Made by a program: the position numbers and the translations under genes. From NCBI RefSeq assembly GCF_000006565.2, contig NC_031480.1:4065529-4129528 (forward strand): a stretch of 64,000 nucleotides of DNA, written 5' to 3'. The stretch comes from Toxoplasma gondii ME49 (Eukaryota; Apicomplexa; Conoidasida; Eucoccidiorida; Sarcocystidae). Under the pieces are notes generated by a model. That model had not been told where the DNA came from. It worked only from the letters and a program-made list of their open reading frames with translations, and ran no database searches. The number at the start of each line of letters is the position of its first letter. Position 1 is the first letter of the stretch. Shown here piece after piece: positions 24,001 to 35,219 of this stretch.

Positions 24001-26416
24001 CCGCGACATGCTGTCTGGAATACCAGTAAGCCAGAAATCCACTGACAGTCAAATTCTCTAAGACGGCATGCCACGGTGCGGATCCAGGTTCCTGTTCACC
24101 TTCCTTCAGTCCGACGGCGGTTTCGCCTGTCTTTGCCTCGCACAACAGGCCACCTGCTGTCCCACTGGCAGTACTTTTACAAGACGATAATTTCTTTGCA
24201 CTGGATTCATTCTTGGATCCCTCTCCAGGAGTTGCCAATTCGGATGTCTCTGACCTAAAGCGGTGGCTGTCTCCATGAGCTTGGCTGGGAACTACTGCGT
24301 CACTCAGGAGTCTTCGGACAGAAGCAGGCTCCACGCCCTTTGGTAGGAAGGAAGGAGAAAGCGTCTTCCCAAAGAGGGTCACACGCCGCCTTGAGGTCAG
24401 CGATCCAGCCACGCCCGGAGGCCATACCATGAAGTCTCGGAGTCTCCCGGTCGCTGAGACTGCTCCCTTTTCCACATGCGCGAAAGCCTTGCTTGAAGAC
24501 GCCTCGTCTTGGCGCAACCGTTCCTGCTGTCGCAAAAGAATTTCCTGATTCACACTGTGCTGGAGCTGCTTCAGACCTTCGAGGGATGAGGGCAAGCGAC
24601 CGTCTGTCTCACGAAGAGTCACTCCCGAGGATCGGAGTGGAAGACGCTCGGGTGTTTGTACGGGTTTCCCTACCCCAGTAGCAGCAACACTTGTATCTTC
24701 GCCTGCACGCATGTGGGCGGACCCGCCTCTTCTACTGCTGCTTCCGTCCTTCGCGAGTCTCGATCCTATGCTTCGGCTCTTCTGAAGGAACTTTGATTGT
24801 CCTTTCTCTGTCATCCGTGATGACACAACGACCGGAGGCTTCAGAAACTGCGCTGCTCCTCCTCTCTGGGTGCCGGCGACTGCTGCTAAGCGCGCTCTCG
24901 GCGACTTTCCAGGAGCGGTCGGGGTTTCCGTCACGCCCTGCATTGACTCAACGCCACGCTGGAGGATCTGATGAGCTTGGAGCCTCTCAGCGTTTGCCCC
25001 GGGTCCGGCAGCTGAACCGGGACGCGGCGTAGATGCGCTGCGGGATGCCCAATTCGGTAACTGTGCACTGGGCGCAAAAAGGTGCGTTCCATCTGTGGAC
25101 TCACCCATTCCAGTTTTCACGGCGTTCGGCGCAGCAGCTATTTTGTACTGCCGTTCCTGCAACTGAATGAAAAGGTTGGGGTGAAGCTCAGCTCCTGGAG
25201 AGGCGCCTGGCAGGGCCGCAGCTCCACCTATCTGTCGGCCGAAGACGTCCCGACCGGCAGCCAGTGGGGCGGCGATGTTCCCAATCATTTGCCCGCATGA
25301 AGAGAACCCAGAGGTTTCAGCGACACTCCTTGAAGAGAAGAGACCCGGTCGCCCGACAGGCTCTCTTGTCGGGAGAATTCCAAGATCGGTTCCCATCAAA
25401 ATCTTCTCCAGTGCAGGCGCAGATTCCCCCTGGAGCTTCATACCTTTCAGCAGCTGCTGGACAGCCCAGTGCTGAGAAGATCCCAACTGCTGGGTTCCCT
25501 CTGCTGTAAGTTGTGGCAGAAGCGATGGTGGGGGCGTTGCCACGTTTTGACTTGCTCCGGCTGCCTGCGTGAAGGCACTGATACCCGAAAGGACGGGAGA
25601 AACTCTAGAGGCTCCATTACCTCCGGCAACATGCATCTGTACGCCTCCGGGTGTGGCGTGGGTGAGGCAGTTAGATGGCTGCGATGGTGAGATAGTGAAA
25701 GCCCCCGCACAGTTCGCAGTGAAACTCTGTGAGGACCCGCGGCTTTCCTGTGCAGCATTGAGGGCACCAGGAATTGCCGTAGGAACAGAGGCGGATCCCT
25801 GCCTGCGGCCATGGCCCCAGGAAGTCGTTTCTTCCTCTGCAGAAGAAACCGAAGACATGGATACCGGCGAGCAAGGCTGATGGGGAAGAAACGGCGACTG
25901 AACACTCGATCCCTCGTGAGTGTGGGTCGCTGCAGACACTGTGGTAATTGCGGCCCCACTATGAACGGAGGTATTGGAAGCCATCTGAGAAGGATTTTGC
26001 GAAAGTGGCCCCCCTATGGCTATGCGAGGCATGGATACAGGAAACTGAGATTCACTGGCGGCTCTTTGAGCTTCTTTCTCAGAAAACCGAGCAGCCATCG
26101 ACGCTCCACGGGAGTGACAACCTTGTTGCTGCAGCCGAAGCTGCTGGTGCTGGAGCTCTTGTAGTCTCCGCAGGTGCTGAAGCTGCTGCGCCGATGCACC
26201 AGCGCCAACGGCCGGAGATGAAATCCCAGCTACCGGGGCTCCAGCTGTACTCGGACGGAGGCTGAAAAGCTGTTGGCTGCCTAGTGGAATAGACTGCGAG
26301 GGAACTGGATTCTGCGCAGGAGACAGATTCCATGGCTCTATCGACCTGGATAGTGACGGCTCTTGCGAAGCCGCCCCTTCTGCGTCTACGCGACGACCAA
26401 CGGCAGGGTCAGACAT
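21037..26416 (-). CDS. large Gln/Ser-rich protein of unknown function, two exons, 1,516 aa
   Basis: Exon 1 runs 26416-23112 and exon 2 22282-21037, joined by an 829-nt intron with donor AG|GTGAGC and acceptor GTCTTTTGCAG, both phase 2. The frame stays open about 24 nt further upstream from a GTG, but the first ATG is at 26416-26414. The N-terminal two thirds is low complexity, rich in Ser, Gln, Ala and Gly, with a Gln-rich coiled-coil-prone stretch at about residues 75-95 (LQHLRRLQELQHQQLRLQQQ). Ordered islands are a short block around 665-705 (VTLFGKTLSPSFLP), a Trp/Tyr-containing helix region near 785-820 (SGFLAYWYSRQHVAAGLYRQ) and the sequence spanning the splice junction and the start of exon 2, with AARALFAICISRLEHLIASLQ and Leu-rich repeats. 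The C-terminal 300 residues are again low complexity. This build suits a nuclear scaffold or transcription co-regulator, which is inference. No catalytic motif was seen. Confidence 0.8.
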
Positions 26417-29057
26417 CGGGGCAAGGAGTCGTCGAAACACACAACCGCTAGAGCAAAAACTCGGAGGCAGGCCGCGGACAAAGACCTTATTTTGAATGAG
26501 ACAGCCACTTCTGCATCAATCGGCACCGAAAGCTAACAACCAAGAGGGGAAGGTCTTCCCCGTGGAGAATACAACGAAGGTTACCGCCGCCAGATCTTTC
26601 ATTAATATCCCTTACGAAGGCCACAGGCATTCCCCATGGGCCGACAAGGACTTTTGTCACTGACGGCTGAGTCACTGCGTTCCATGTCGAATTCTCTGCT
26701 ATGAACATAGAGTTGAGGGTTCATTCCTCTCCACAATGTGCAAAACAGAAGCTGCCCGCAAGAAAAGCAAACGCTTCCATGCACACATAGGCGGAATCAG
26801 ACTGACTGATGGAATCCCACGGCGCTCACTAATCGACGGGACATCATGGCCGATTATCAGTACATACACCTGAAATGAATCCACTCAACAGTTCGATACG
26901 CAACACAGCCGGTTCAGTCATGTGTCTCTCCGGTTTTCGCTGTATCCAGTTCCACGGATCTGTCGGGCACGGAGCCCCTCGCAAGCTCAAGACCTGCGTT
27001 GTCTTGCTTCTTTTCTACGGGAAAACGAGGAAGAGAACCAGTACGAAAAGCAAGGGGAAGTGATGGAGAAAATGCGCCACGAAAAAACGACACAGGTAGC
27101 CGCAGCTAACAGACCAGCGTTGCATCGCTTGTGCTCCGAGACAACACCAATCCGAGCAAGTGGGGGGAGGGAGACTGCGAGAGTATACGTGGACAAAACG
27201 GACAACGAAATCGAGAGAAGGCGCGTCAACAAAAAAAGACGACAAAAATGACGACAGTGATTCCATACAAGGAATTCCGGGACCGCTTGGTGCAAGTGAC
27301 CGTGTCACACTTCCTGAATTTGCTGAGTGAAGGGTTCATGGAAGGCCGAGGACCGGTGCTCCCTCGAGGGACACAAGTGGAAAAAAGTGTCTAAGCTCAC
27401 ATGACTCCTTCTTGTAAGCGCTTTCAGTTTTTTCTCGCAAGAAACTCACTTGGACGAGCAATGAAAAGGGGGGAGGGGCAATTTGCGGCCTCTGCAACTT
27501 TGCCACGGGCTGCCTCTCTCCTCATCGCATCGAAAAAACGTACGCCGGGCGGAACGCATCAAAGGGGGGTGCGCATATGCGCCCAAATCCAAAGCCTTGC
27601 AGCAATAAATGTGGAATAATCCAGATTTAGATTTGATTCGTCCCTTCACTCGTGCAAGCAAACACAACGCATAAGAGGGACCGCACGGACAGAGTCAAAT
27701 TCCAGGAAATGAGAAAAAATTGAGAGGAAAAGCCGATTTCACCGTAACGAAAGGACCATCCAGAAGACTCGATTCGTCCGGACAGCTAGCGAGCAGAAGG
27801 GGGGAAGGACCAAACGCCGTCTGCGAGACAAACAGAAAAATCCTTCCACATGATGTCTGATTTTTCTTAGACTGATGCCAAAATCAGATGCGAGAAGTTC
27901 AATGCTCCCGTGTTAGTCGTGTAACTTTTCACTGAAAAGTCGAGCCTGATTTTGAGTACCTCAAGGTCTCTTCCTCAACAGGACTGCGTCCCGTCCGCCG
28001 CGTGGAGGTTCGTATCAGCCTCAAGCTGCGGTGAACGCAACGTCGTCTTCTCGAATTTTGGGATAAGTTTAAACCTTGCCTCTTCGGCAAACCCTTTTAA
28101 ATCTCACAGGTGTTTGAGGTCTTTCTTTCTACACTGATTCGTCATATCTGACAGCGTCTGTGTTTTCCTCCGGGCCTAGTCCGACGTAGTCTAGACGACG
28201 GTCCCCATTCTTCGTCCCTGTCAAAACCGGTCCCGCTTTGTCAACTAACGAGTCTAGTAGGGCAAGGTTTCTTTGACTGCGAATTTCAAGGGGATGCTGT
28301 ATTTCATTACGCTTAGGAACGGAGTCATTTTGAGCGGTAGTCTTCGCTGGAGGAGTTACTCGTGGCGCTTCCACGAATGTCTGTATCTGTTTCTTCCAGG
28401 TTCCGGTTAAGCAGCATCAATTCTGATGTGATTGGTTTTGATCGGTTCTTGATAGGCAGTAGCCGGCGAGTCTCGGGTGGGGGAAATAGGGGAAAACCCC
28501 CCTGCTGCTGCTGTCAACTACAGGCGAAACCGGCTGCCGTGTCTCATTGGTGGAAGCGCGTTGTGCCAAAGAGTTCAAGCATCCACGCGTTTCCCTTCGC
28601 CGGGAAGAGATCTTAACTTCTCCCTGGAGTAGGGTAAGCATAGGCTTTAGTTGACTGTCAGACCAGGTCAACCCTGGAAGCGGCGTATGCAGGACCTGGC
28701 GCAAGTGATGGGCTCACGCTGTTTTCGTTGTGGAACTCTTTTGACTGCAAGAAATTAACGTCTTTGATGTCAGTACCAAGTCTTACCGCTGGTGCCCGTA
28801 TCAAGGTATGATCAAATTGGAGGTGAACTAGTGTTTATCGAAAATCCGTCTATGGCCGACGACCGTTTCTGCGAGCCGGGGTCGCGATAGACTTCCGAAC
28901 GGACCCGCTGCACTCGTGGAATTCCTTGGCATAAGCATTCTTCTGTGGTTCACGAGAGCATCTCAACTCTGTGGTTTGACCCGTTTTTCTTGCCTGTACT
29001 TCGTTGTAGGGATTCGGCACATAGCTGCCTCTTGCTCGGGCCACGTTTCCGGCAACC
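26417..29057. other. spacer with weak coding-like fragments
   Basis: This lies between the start of the Gln-rich gene (minus) and the start of the 299-aa gene (plus). It holds a 48-codon ATG frame at 27248 (listed separately) and a coding-like but frame-broken minus-strand block at about 28129-28704 (see findings). Otherwise nothing was recognised; promoters of both flanking genes should be here. Confidence 0.45.
27248..27394 (+). CDS. possible short protein or first exon, 48 codons
   Basis: The ATG at 27248 sits in a strong Toxoplasma-like context (ACAAAAATGAC). The following 48 codons are unusually rich in C/G-ending choices and read as a sensible amphipathic segment (YKEFRDRLVQVTVSHFLNLL) before TAA at 27392-27394. 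It may be a small protein, an upstream reading frame or a first exon that splices away before the stop. GT dinucleotides near the end (CAA|GTGGAA, AAAA|GTGTCT) are poor donors and no matching downstream exon was found. Confidence 0.3.
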   Translation: MTTVIPYKEFRDRLVQVTVSHFLNLLSEGFMEGRGPVLPRGTQVEKSV

Positions 29058-31997
29058 ATGGAGACAACAAGGCAGAGCCACGTGCGGGCCGCGCTCAAGC
29101 ATGCGCGCACCCGGCTCTTAACTCTTTCGGCATTTCGCAAAGTTGTTGAGGACTATGACTTGTAAGGTGTTTATCAGCACAGTGGAAACGCTGAGCACGA
29201 CAGCGTTTTGTTGTGTCCTTTCACTTCTCGCAATGCAGGTCACGCACGGTAACGCAGGTCTGACTCTCTGCCAGATCAGCGGAAGATGGGTACGATGTTG
29301 TGAGGTCACAGTTACTGGGTCTTGGTTTTGCCTCGTCGAGCCGTGCGCTGGAGCATGTTCGACACTCCTTCGAAGTCTCCAGAAGTCCTGATTTGGGGTC
29401 GTCGTGTGCCTCCGCTCAGCCGTACATCACCTCGCCTTTTACCCACGCCTCGGTGGTGATCTGATGTGGTGCCTCCTCGTCAATGTTGGTGTAGATTGGA
29501 TACCTACTATGGCTACGACATGGATTTGACGACGATGGACAGCCTTGAAAGGCAGCCTAGCGCCCCAGCATCCAGCGTAAGCGCTAGTCGTTCCGTGAAG
29601 TGTGCTAGTAGAAGTTAATCGCGAGATCTGTTTGGCGGATGTAGCAGTTACACGCTGTGTTCAGTCCGCGTTTCTGAGGGCACAGATAGCAAGCCGAGGA
29701 TGACCACAGACCGCAGGAGGGCATTCTTCCAATTTCAATTGCAGACGTGGAACGTACGTAAATGATTTTTAGTTCGGTATTAATTCTGTTTCTCTCCGAA
29801 CAGTCAGGGGTCAAAAGTCGACATCCATCGCTCAACCATTCTGTTCTACATGTGTTCCCCTTGTCACCGTCCATTTCACGTTCTCTCCTTGCTTAGACGA
29901 ATCTTGGTCGTTCCGGCGCGACGGCAGAGGAGGAGGCGCTAGCAAAAAAACACGGCGCTAAGTGCTACGTTAGTCGAGGCATTCTTGCAGAGCCGCCCCA
30001 ATTTACACGGAACTCTCGGGTAAGTCTTCGCGCTTTCTTCTCCGCAACGACCATTATTTCTTGGGCTACAAGAAGTGTTAACTCCGTTGGTAATCAGCGA
30101 GAACGTATGGGCTGCCAATGATTGTTTCAATTCGAAGAACGTGCACGTTGTGGCATCTGTGGGAATTCGATTTAACGCGGAGGTTCTGCCCGTGTGAAAT
30201 GTGTACTCTAGGATATTATTCAGTCGGGGTTAAGGCGATAAATTCAAACGGGTAGCTAGCGGTTATGTCCGTCAGCTCTCATTAATACAGGATTATCAAC
30301 CGAGAGCGCGAGCACTAAGTCTTTTGGGATAGCGCTGGGAAGTGTGCAGCCACGAGCGGAGATTAGGGATGGATTATATGGCCGGGAAGTTTGCTGCATC
30401 TGCCCTTGCCTCCGCTTCGTGGTGATGTATGCATTTCGCGTTCTGAATCCCATACTCTCTTGGTAAGTGACAGTTTGTTTCTCAAGCTGTGGTTAGAGGA
30501 GGCGTTCGCATTGGAGATAGACTGCCGGCCTCTTATGGAAAAAGTGGTCTACCCTTCCTCTTGAGTTGTGAACTATACCTTCTTCCTTCCGCAACGCCTG
30601 AATTCGCATCAGCTAGGTGTTAAAGCGGTGTGTCTTCTATTTTGGTGTCACCAGGGCGTGGTGGTTCGATCTGGGGGTCCCAACAGGGACGATTTCACAA
30701 GACTGAAATTGGCGGATCTGCGAGCTGCCTACGCGCTCTCTCTGTTGGAGAACGACATGAATCGTTACAGACATCTTTACTATGAGGGTCGGCGAAAAGC
30801 ACAGGTGGAGGGCAGGCTCAAATTTTACGTCTGTCCTCCTGAGACGAGTACCATACCCGATTTGTGGCTCGCGGACCACTCCACCATTGTCGAGAATATT
30901 CCTCCATCGCCTCCAAAAGACCTTAACATTTCTAGGGAGCTTGCAGTGGTTCCCGACCTTCAGGAGGTTAGATCCGCAGCATCGAAAGCACCGTGTCAAT
31001 GAGAAAGCAACGCGTTTAGCGACACATCAGGGCCACTGGTCGTCTTCATCCAAATCGTGTACATAAATGTGTTTCGAGAAGGAATCTCTACCATCGCGTA
31101 TGTTTGAAACGTTCGGGCAACCCTGAGGTAACATTCCATTGGACCCTGAGAAAAGGGTTTGTTTTACAAATGTCTACCACTCTCGACAGTACTGCAGATG
31201 CACCGTGAACGATCCAGGATAACATATCGATGAGAATCTGAAACAGCGGATTCGCTTATCGGATATAGAAGTAACAGCGCCCCGCGGCTGAGGGTGCAGG
31301 ATTGATTGACATTTGCGGGCCCCTTGTCATTGATAGGAGAAACGTAACCGACGCTATATTCTATTTTTGACGGTGACCCGAGTGTCAACTGAGATGCCCA
31401 GGAAGAACATACTTCATCCTTGTACGATGTGTACCTACTTGTGTCCTCAGTTTAAGCGAACATGATATCCCGATTAAGCTTTTCAGACAATTCTGGGATC
31501 ACACAAGTAATATGTGCTGTGAGATTCGGCGTGGTCTATCGATTGAAGCACTGTACTCAAATGCTAGGAACTGTTTTTCTCTTTTGCTTCAACAGGCGTT
31601 CTTTCAGTTGCGAAAACATCAAGTAGACATGATGCCTGCGCGTCGGAAGACGGCGGCTGCATCTCCCGCGGCCGCCCCCGGGGCAACTGGCAGTGCCGCT
31701 GCGCCACCGGGAAAACTCCCTGCAAGTGCTCTTCCCGGCAAAGGAGCTGTCGCAGCGTTGAAGGCTACTCAGGCTCAGAAGGTTTCAGAAGCCTCTCAGC
31801 CACCAGCCGTGGCTCCAAGCGCGACGCAACCGCCAGCAGCGAGCCCGCCTGGTGAGACGGGACAGGCAGACACAAATGCATCGGCTACCAAAGCGAAAGG
31901 AGCACCTCTGGGGAAGCTAGGGAAGGGACCGCCACCAGGAAAGCCAGGAAAAGGACCACCTCAGGGGAAGAGCAAGCTGCCTCCACCCAAGAAATAA
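29058..31997 (+). CDS. protein of unknown function with Pro/Gly/Lys-rich tail, four exons, about 299 aa
   Basis: Exons are 29058-29161 (ATG in context AACCATGG), 29495-29576, 30655-30966 and 31596-31997. Donors are TT|GTAAGG, AGC|GTAAGC and GAG|GTTAGA; acceptors end GGTGTAG, TCACCAG and TTCAACAG; all phases agree. The N-terminal half is ordered and charged: Arg-rich start (RTRLLTLSAFRKVVEDYD), then an Arg/Leu-rich helical region at about 70-115 (FTRLKLADLRAAYALSLLEND, YYEGRRKAQVEGRL) and a short tryptophan-containing segment. From about residue 175 the protein is low complexity, Ala/Pro/Ser-rich, closing in repeats of GKxGKGPPxGK and a PPPKK end. The positively charged tail could bind nucleic acid or acidic partners. 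The last junction is the least sure: a second in-phase acceptor 12 nt downstream (exon from 31608) would remove four residues, and GTTAGA is a poor donor. Unspliced, exon 3 would end at 31002. Confidence 0.65.
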
Positions 31998-34900
31998 CAT
32001 CATTTGTCGTGTTCAGGTATCCGTATGTTTTGCTTGCGTCTGCCGGCGTGGTTCCCGGTCGTGAACCAATCACTGTCCTTGTGGAACCGGGGTGAGAGTT
32101 GTATGAAGATACCGACGGCAGGGATGTCACAGATATGAGGGGATATCATTGAGAGGTTGTGTGGCTGAGTCGTCCAATGAGGGTAAATTGAGCAACTTCC
32201 TCTTCTTGACAGGGTGAACACTTCAACGGTGTCTGAAACGGTTCAAGAGAACGTCAAAACATGGTACCAAAGCGGGGTATCTCTTTTCCTGTGCCGCTTT
32301 CTCGAGCGTTCATATAGATCATTCGCATTATACGCCAATAATGGACGATCCACTGCTGTGTCTTTTGAGCCCTCTGCAGCTACTCCGCGGTTATTATTTC
32401 ATGTTCTCGTACTCAGTACGATATTCAATGGATTTTTGTAAAGCCGAATATTTCAGAGTGCGAGGCTAGTCTTGCTAATCCGGTATGGTCAATTACAGCG
32501 TGCCTCTGAGAAAACATGGACAGGTTTCGCTTGAATGTAAACCCTTTGAGTGATTAACGAGAGGCAGCAGTAGCAGTCGATTGGTCAGCTGTTGACAGCG
32601 TGTGGATCCATCTGGAACACTACGCATAAAAGCCAGTAGACGAATCAATTCTCATCCGCAGCTGAAAAAATATGGTGGCATGTGTTCTTACTCCAGTGGT
32701 CCAGCAGTCTGATATACAATGCTATTCAACAAATCCAACAGGGGAAATGCAAACCCTCTTTTCCACGCCCTTCAGATAAGAAGAAACCGCAAATGCCACA
32801 AGTAGTCCTTGGCTTCGCATCTCTATTACCATTCGATATTTCTTCGGAACACTGGTGTCGTTTGGACATGACGCTACGGCGAAAAAGGCGTCGTGGAATG
32901 ACTAGGTAAGCGGTAAGTTCCTCAACATAGCTGGGTAAAAGTAGAGATTCACCGCAAAAGGCGCCTAACCTATGTCAACTACATGAAATAAGACAATAAA
33001 GAAATGGACTTATCTCGAGGTGAGGCGACTCGAGATTGCAACACTCGGAAACACTTTCGTGTCATCACGTGCCGCAGTAGCATTTATGACACGACGTTTC
33101 TCACTGCAGACGTGATGGCGCTAACCTTGCCTTTGCTGACATAGGTGAGAATAGCAAACGAAGTCAGTTCCTGAGTAGTCGAGCAATGAATGCAGTGTCC
33201 CTATGACGAACACCGTTGACACCGAGGGTGGGGGCTCGAGAGACAGACACCCTGCAGAAGAATACATTTCCGTGGGTATTTGACCGCTGAAAAATAAATT
33301 CGAGAATGCATATGGCATATACCCTTCTTTCGTGTTCGTTCGGTGGCTGCTGAGGTACAAAGAGGCACCGTATTGCCCCTTTTCAACTGCAGGGAATCTC
33401 TGCGTCAGCGGCTTTGCCTACCTCGTATTTTGGGCAACATTCCGGAAGGCTTTGATTTTTCCAAATGCATTGCTGGCGTGTTTCCGCGTGTACTACATTC
33501 ATCAAAGACATCAAACAAAGTAGTCTGCTCCCATCACTTTTCCCCATTCTACTCTTACTACAGTGCCCTCTATACGACCCTGCCCCCTGTTCAACCTAAC
33601 ATAATATTAACTTGAACCCCCTGCCGAGACAGGAAGTCACCCAAGCATCCCGTCTCTCGCATTGGCGGTGGGGTGGTGTGAAACCTGCCCACGGGGTTGA
33701 CTCCAACAGCTTACACGCATACTCATCACCAACAAATCCAACAACTTCCGTGGTGAAAACTCCTTCAAACAAGCTTTCTTTCACATTTCCAGAGCTCGCG
33801 TACCACCTGAAACGGAGCCTGTCACTCACGAGGTTCCTGTGGAAGCAGCCTTTTCCCTTGCTTGACGGGGGGAGGAGGGACGACGGTGTGTTACGTGTTT
33901 TCTTCTTCCCGGTGTTCCGCGCATGTGCGCCGTAGCGCTGTCTCGGATTGCAAACGGTACGGTTTCTAGAGGCAGCGTCCCACTCGATCCACCCCACTAG
34001 GTCGCGGGCGCAACTCTGAGAAAAACAGAGTAAAACCCCAGACATATCCCAAGCTCTTGGCTGGAAAACTACAAGCATTTTTTTTCACTCACGTTCAGGT
34101 GCTGCCGAGTCGCCGTTTGTTTCTACTTTTGCTTTCCATACCCCGTAATCTAGGGACCCCTCCTCTGCGTCCACTCTTTCCTTCGCGTGTTTTTTCAAGG
34201 TAGGTTCCTTCCACCGACCAACGGAAACAGTTCAGCGTTGTGCTTTGTTTCTCGTCCCTTTTTGAACCTTGGTGAGCGATTCACTTTCTCAATCGCGTCA
34301 CCTCACTCATCCGCCCAGTTTTCCCCAACATATTACTCTGCGAATGAAGTCTCTCTTTCTCGGTGTGCGCAGTTCAGGTGCCCAAAGCACCTTGCATGGA
34401 GACCATGCCTCCTGTTGTCTGTTTTTCGTTTCCTGTGACAGTGGCGCAAGCTATATCCATGTCGTTTTGTTTAAGACGGTTGCCGCGCTCCGGCACTGAA
34501 ACTTCTCCTTTTCTCGACTCGTTGACCTTCACCATTGTCTACTAGACTCCCTTCTGGTGTGTTCCGGAATGTTGGACGTGCCTCTGCGACAATCACCGTA
34601 TCTCTTTCCATGAATAGCGTTTCCTAAAGATCAGGGAGGGTCGACAGAAACGGGGTGTTTTCCTCCGTCTTCCACAGGGAAATCTGCATCACATTCTGCA
34701 GGGCCAACCGCACGGGCTTTGAGGGGAACCTGCCCCGCAACTAACTACTGTGGCACTGCCTCGTGTTTATCTAGAGCATTATAGAAAGGGTAATCGTGTT
34801 CGGTTCGAGGCGGAGAAGGCTTCTCGAAAAAGCCGCATTCCGATTCTTCAGTGATTAAGAAACATCTGCGTGCCTACAGGCGGGTAGACTTTCGGCGAAG

Positions 34901-35219
34901 AAACCGTGTTTGGGATGCTGAACAAAGTATCGGGGTTCAAAGTTTTGGTGATCGTTCCCGCTTCCGAGGAAGACCACAATATTAATTCACAGTCAACAGA
35001 CAGGGCGGCTCCTGTTCCTGCCTATCTACACCAATTCACCTGTACTAAATTTCCCGACCCGAAACTGTTGCCGCCGTTTGTCCGGGTCGTCTGTCTCGTG
35101 CGTCGTAGCAAAACTTCACAGCGGTGGTACGAAACACAGTGTACCGTCCGTCTTTGCAATTTCACTCCTTTATTTGGGAAACCACCTTGTCTTTGCTACT
35201 TCGCTCTGTGAATTTGCAG
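31998..35219. other. spacer upstream of the alveolin gene
   Basis: About 3.2 kb with no gene I can defend. A minus-strand ATG frame of 160 codons (33596-34078) exists but a frame of this length is expected by chance in a window this size. A pyrimidine-rich acceptor-like TTTGCAG abuts the alveolin ATG at 35220, so a 5' untranslated exon and promoter probably lie in the right part of this stretch. Confidence 0.5.

Noticed and set aside
33596..34078. 160-codon ATG frame on the minus strand
   Set aside because: One or more frames of this size are expected by chance; no domain or neighbour supports it.
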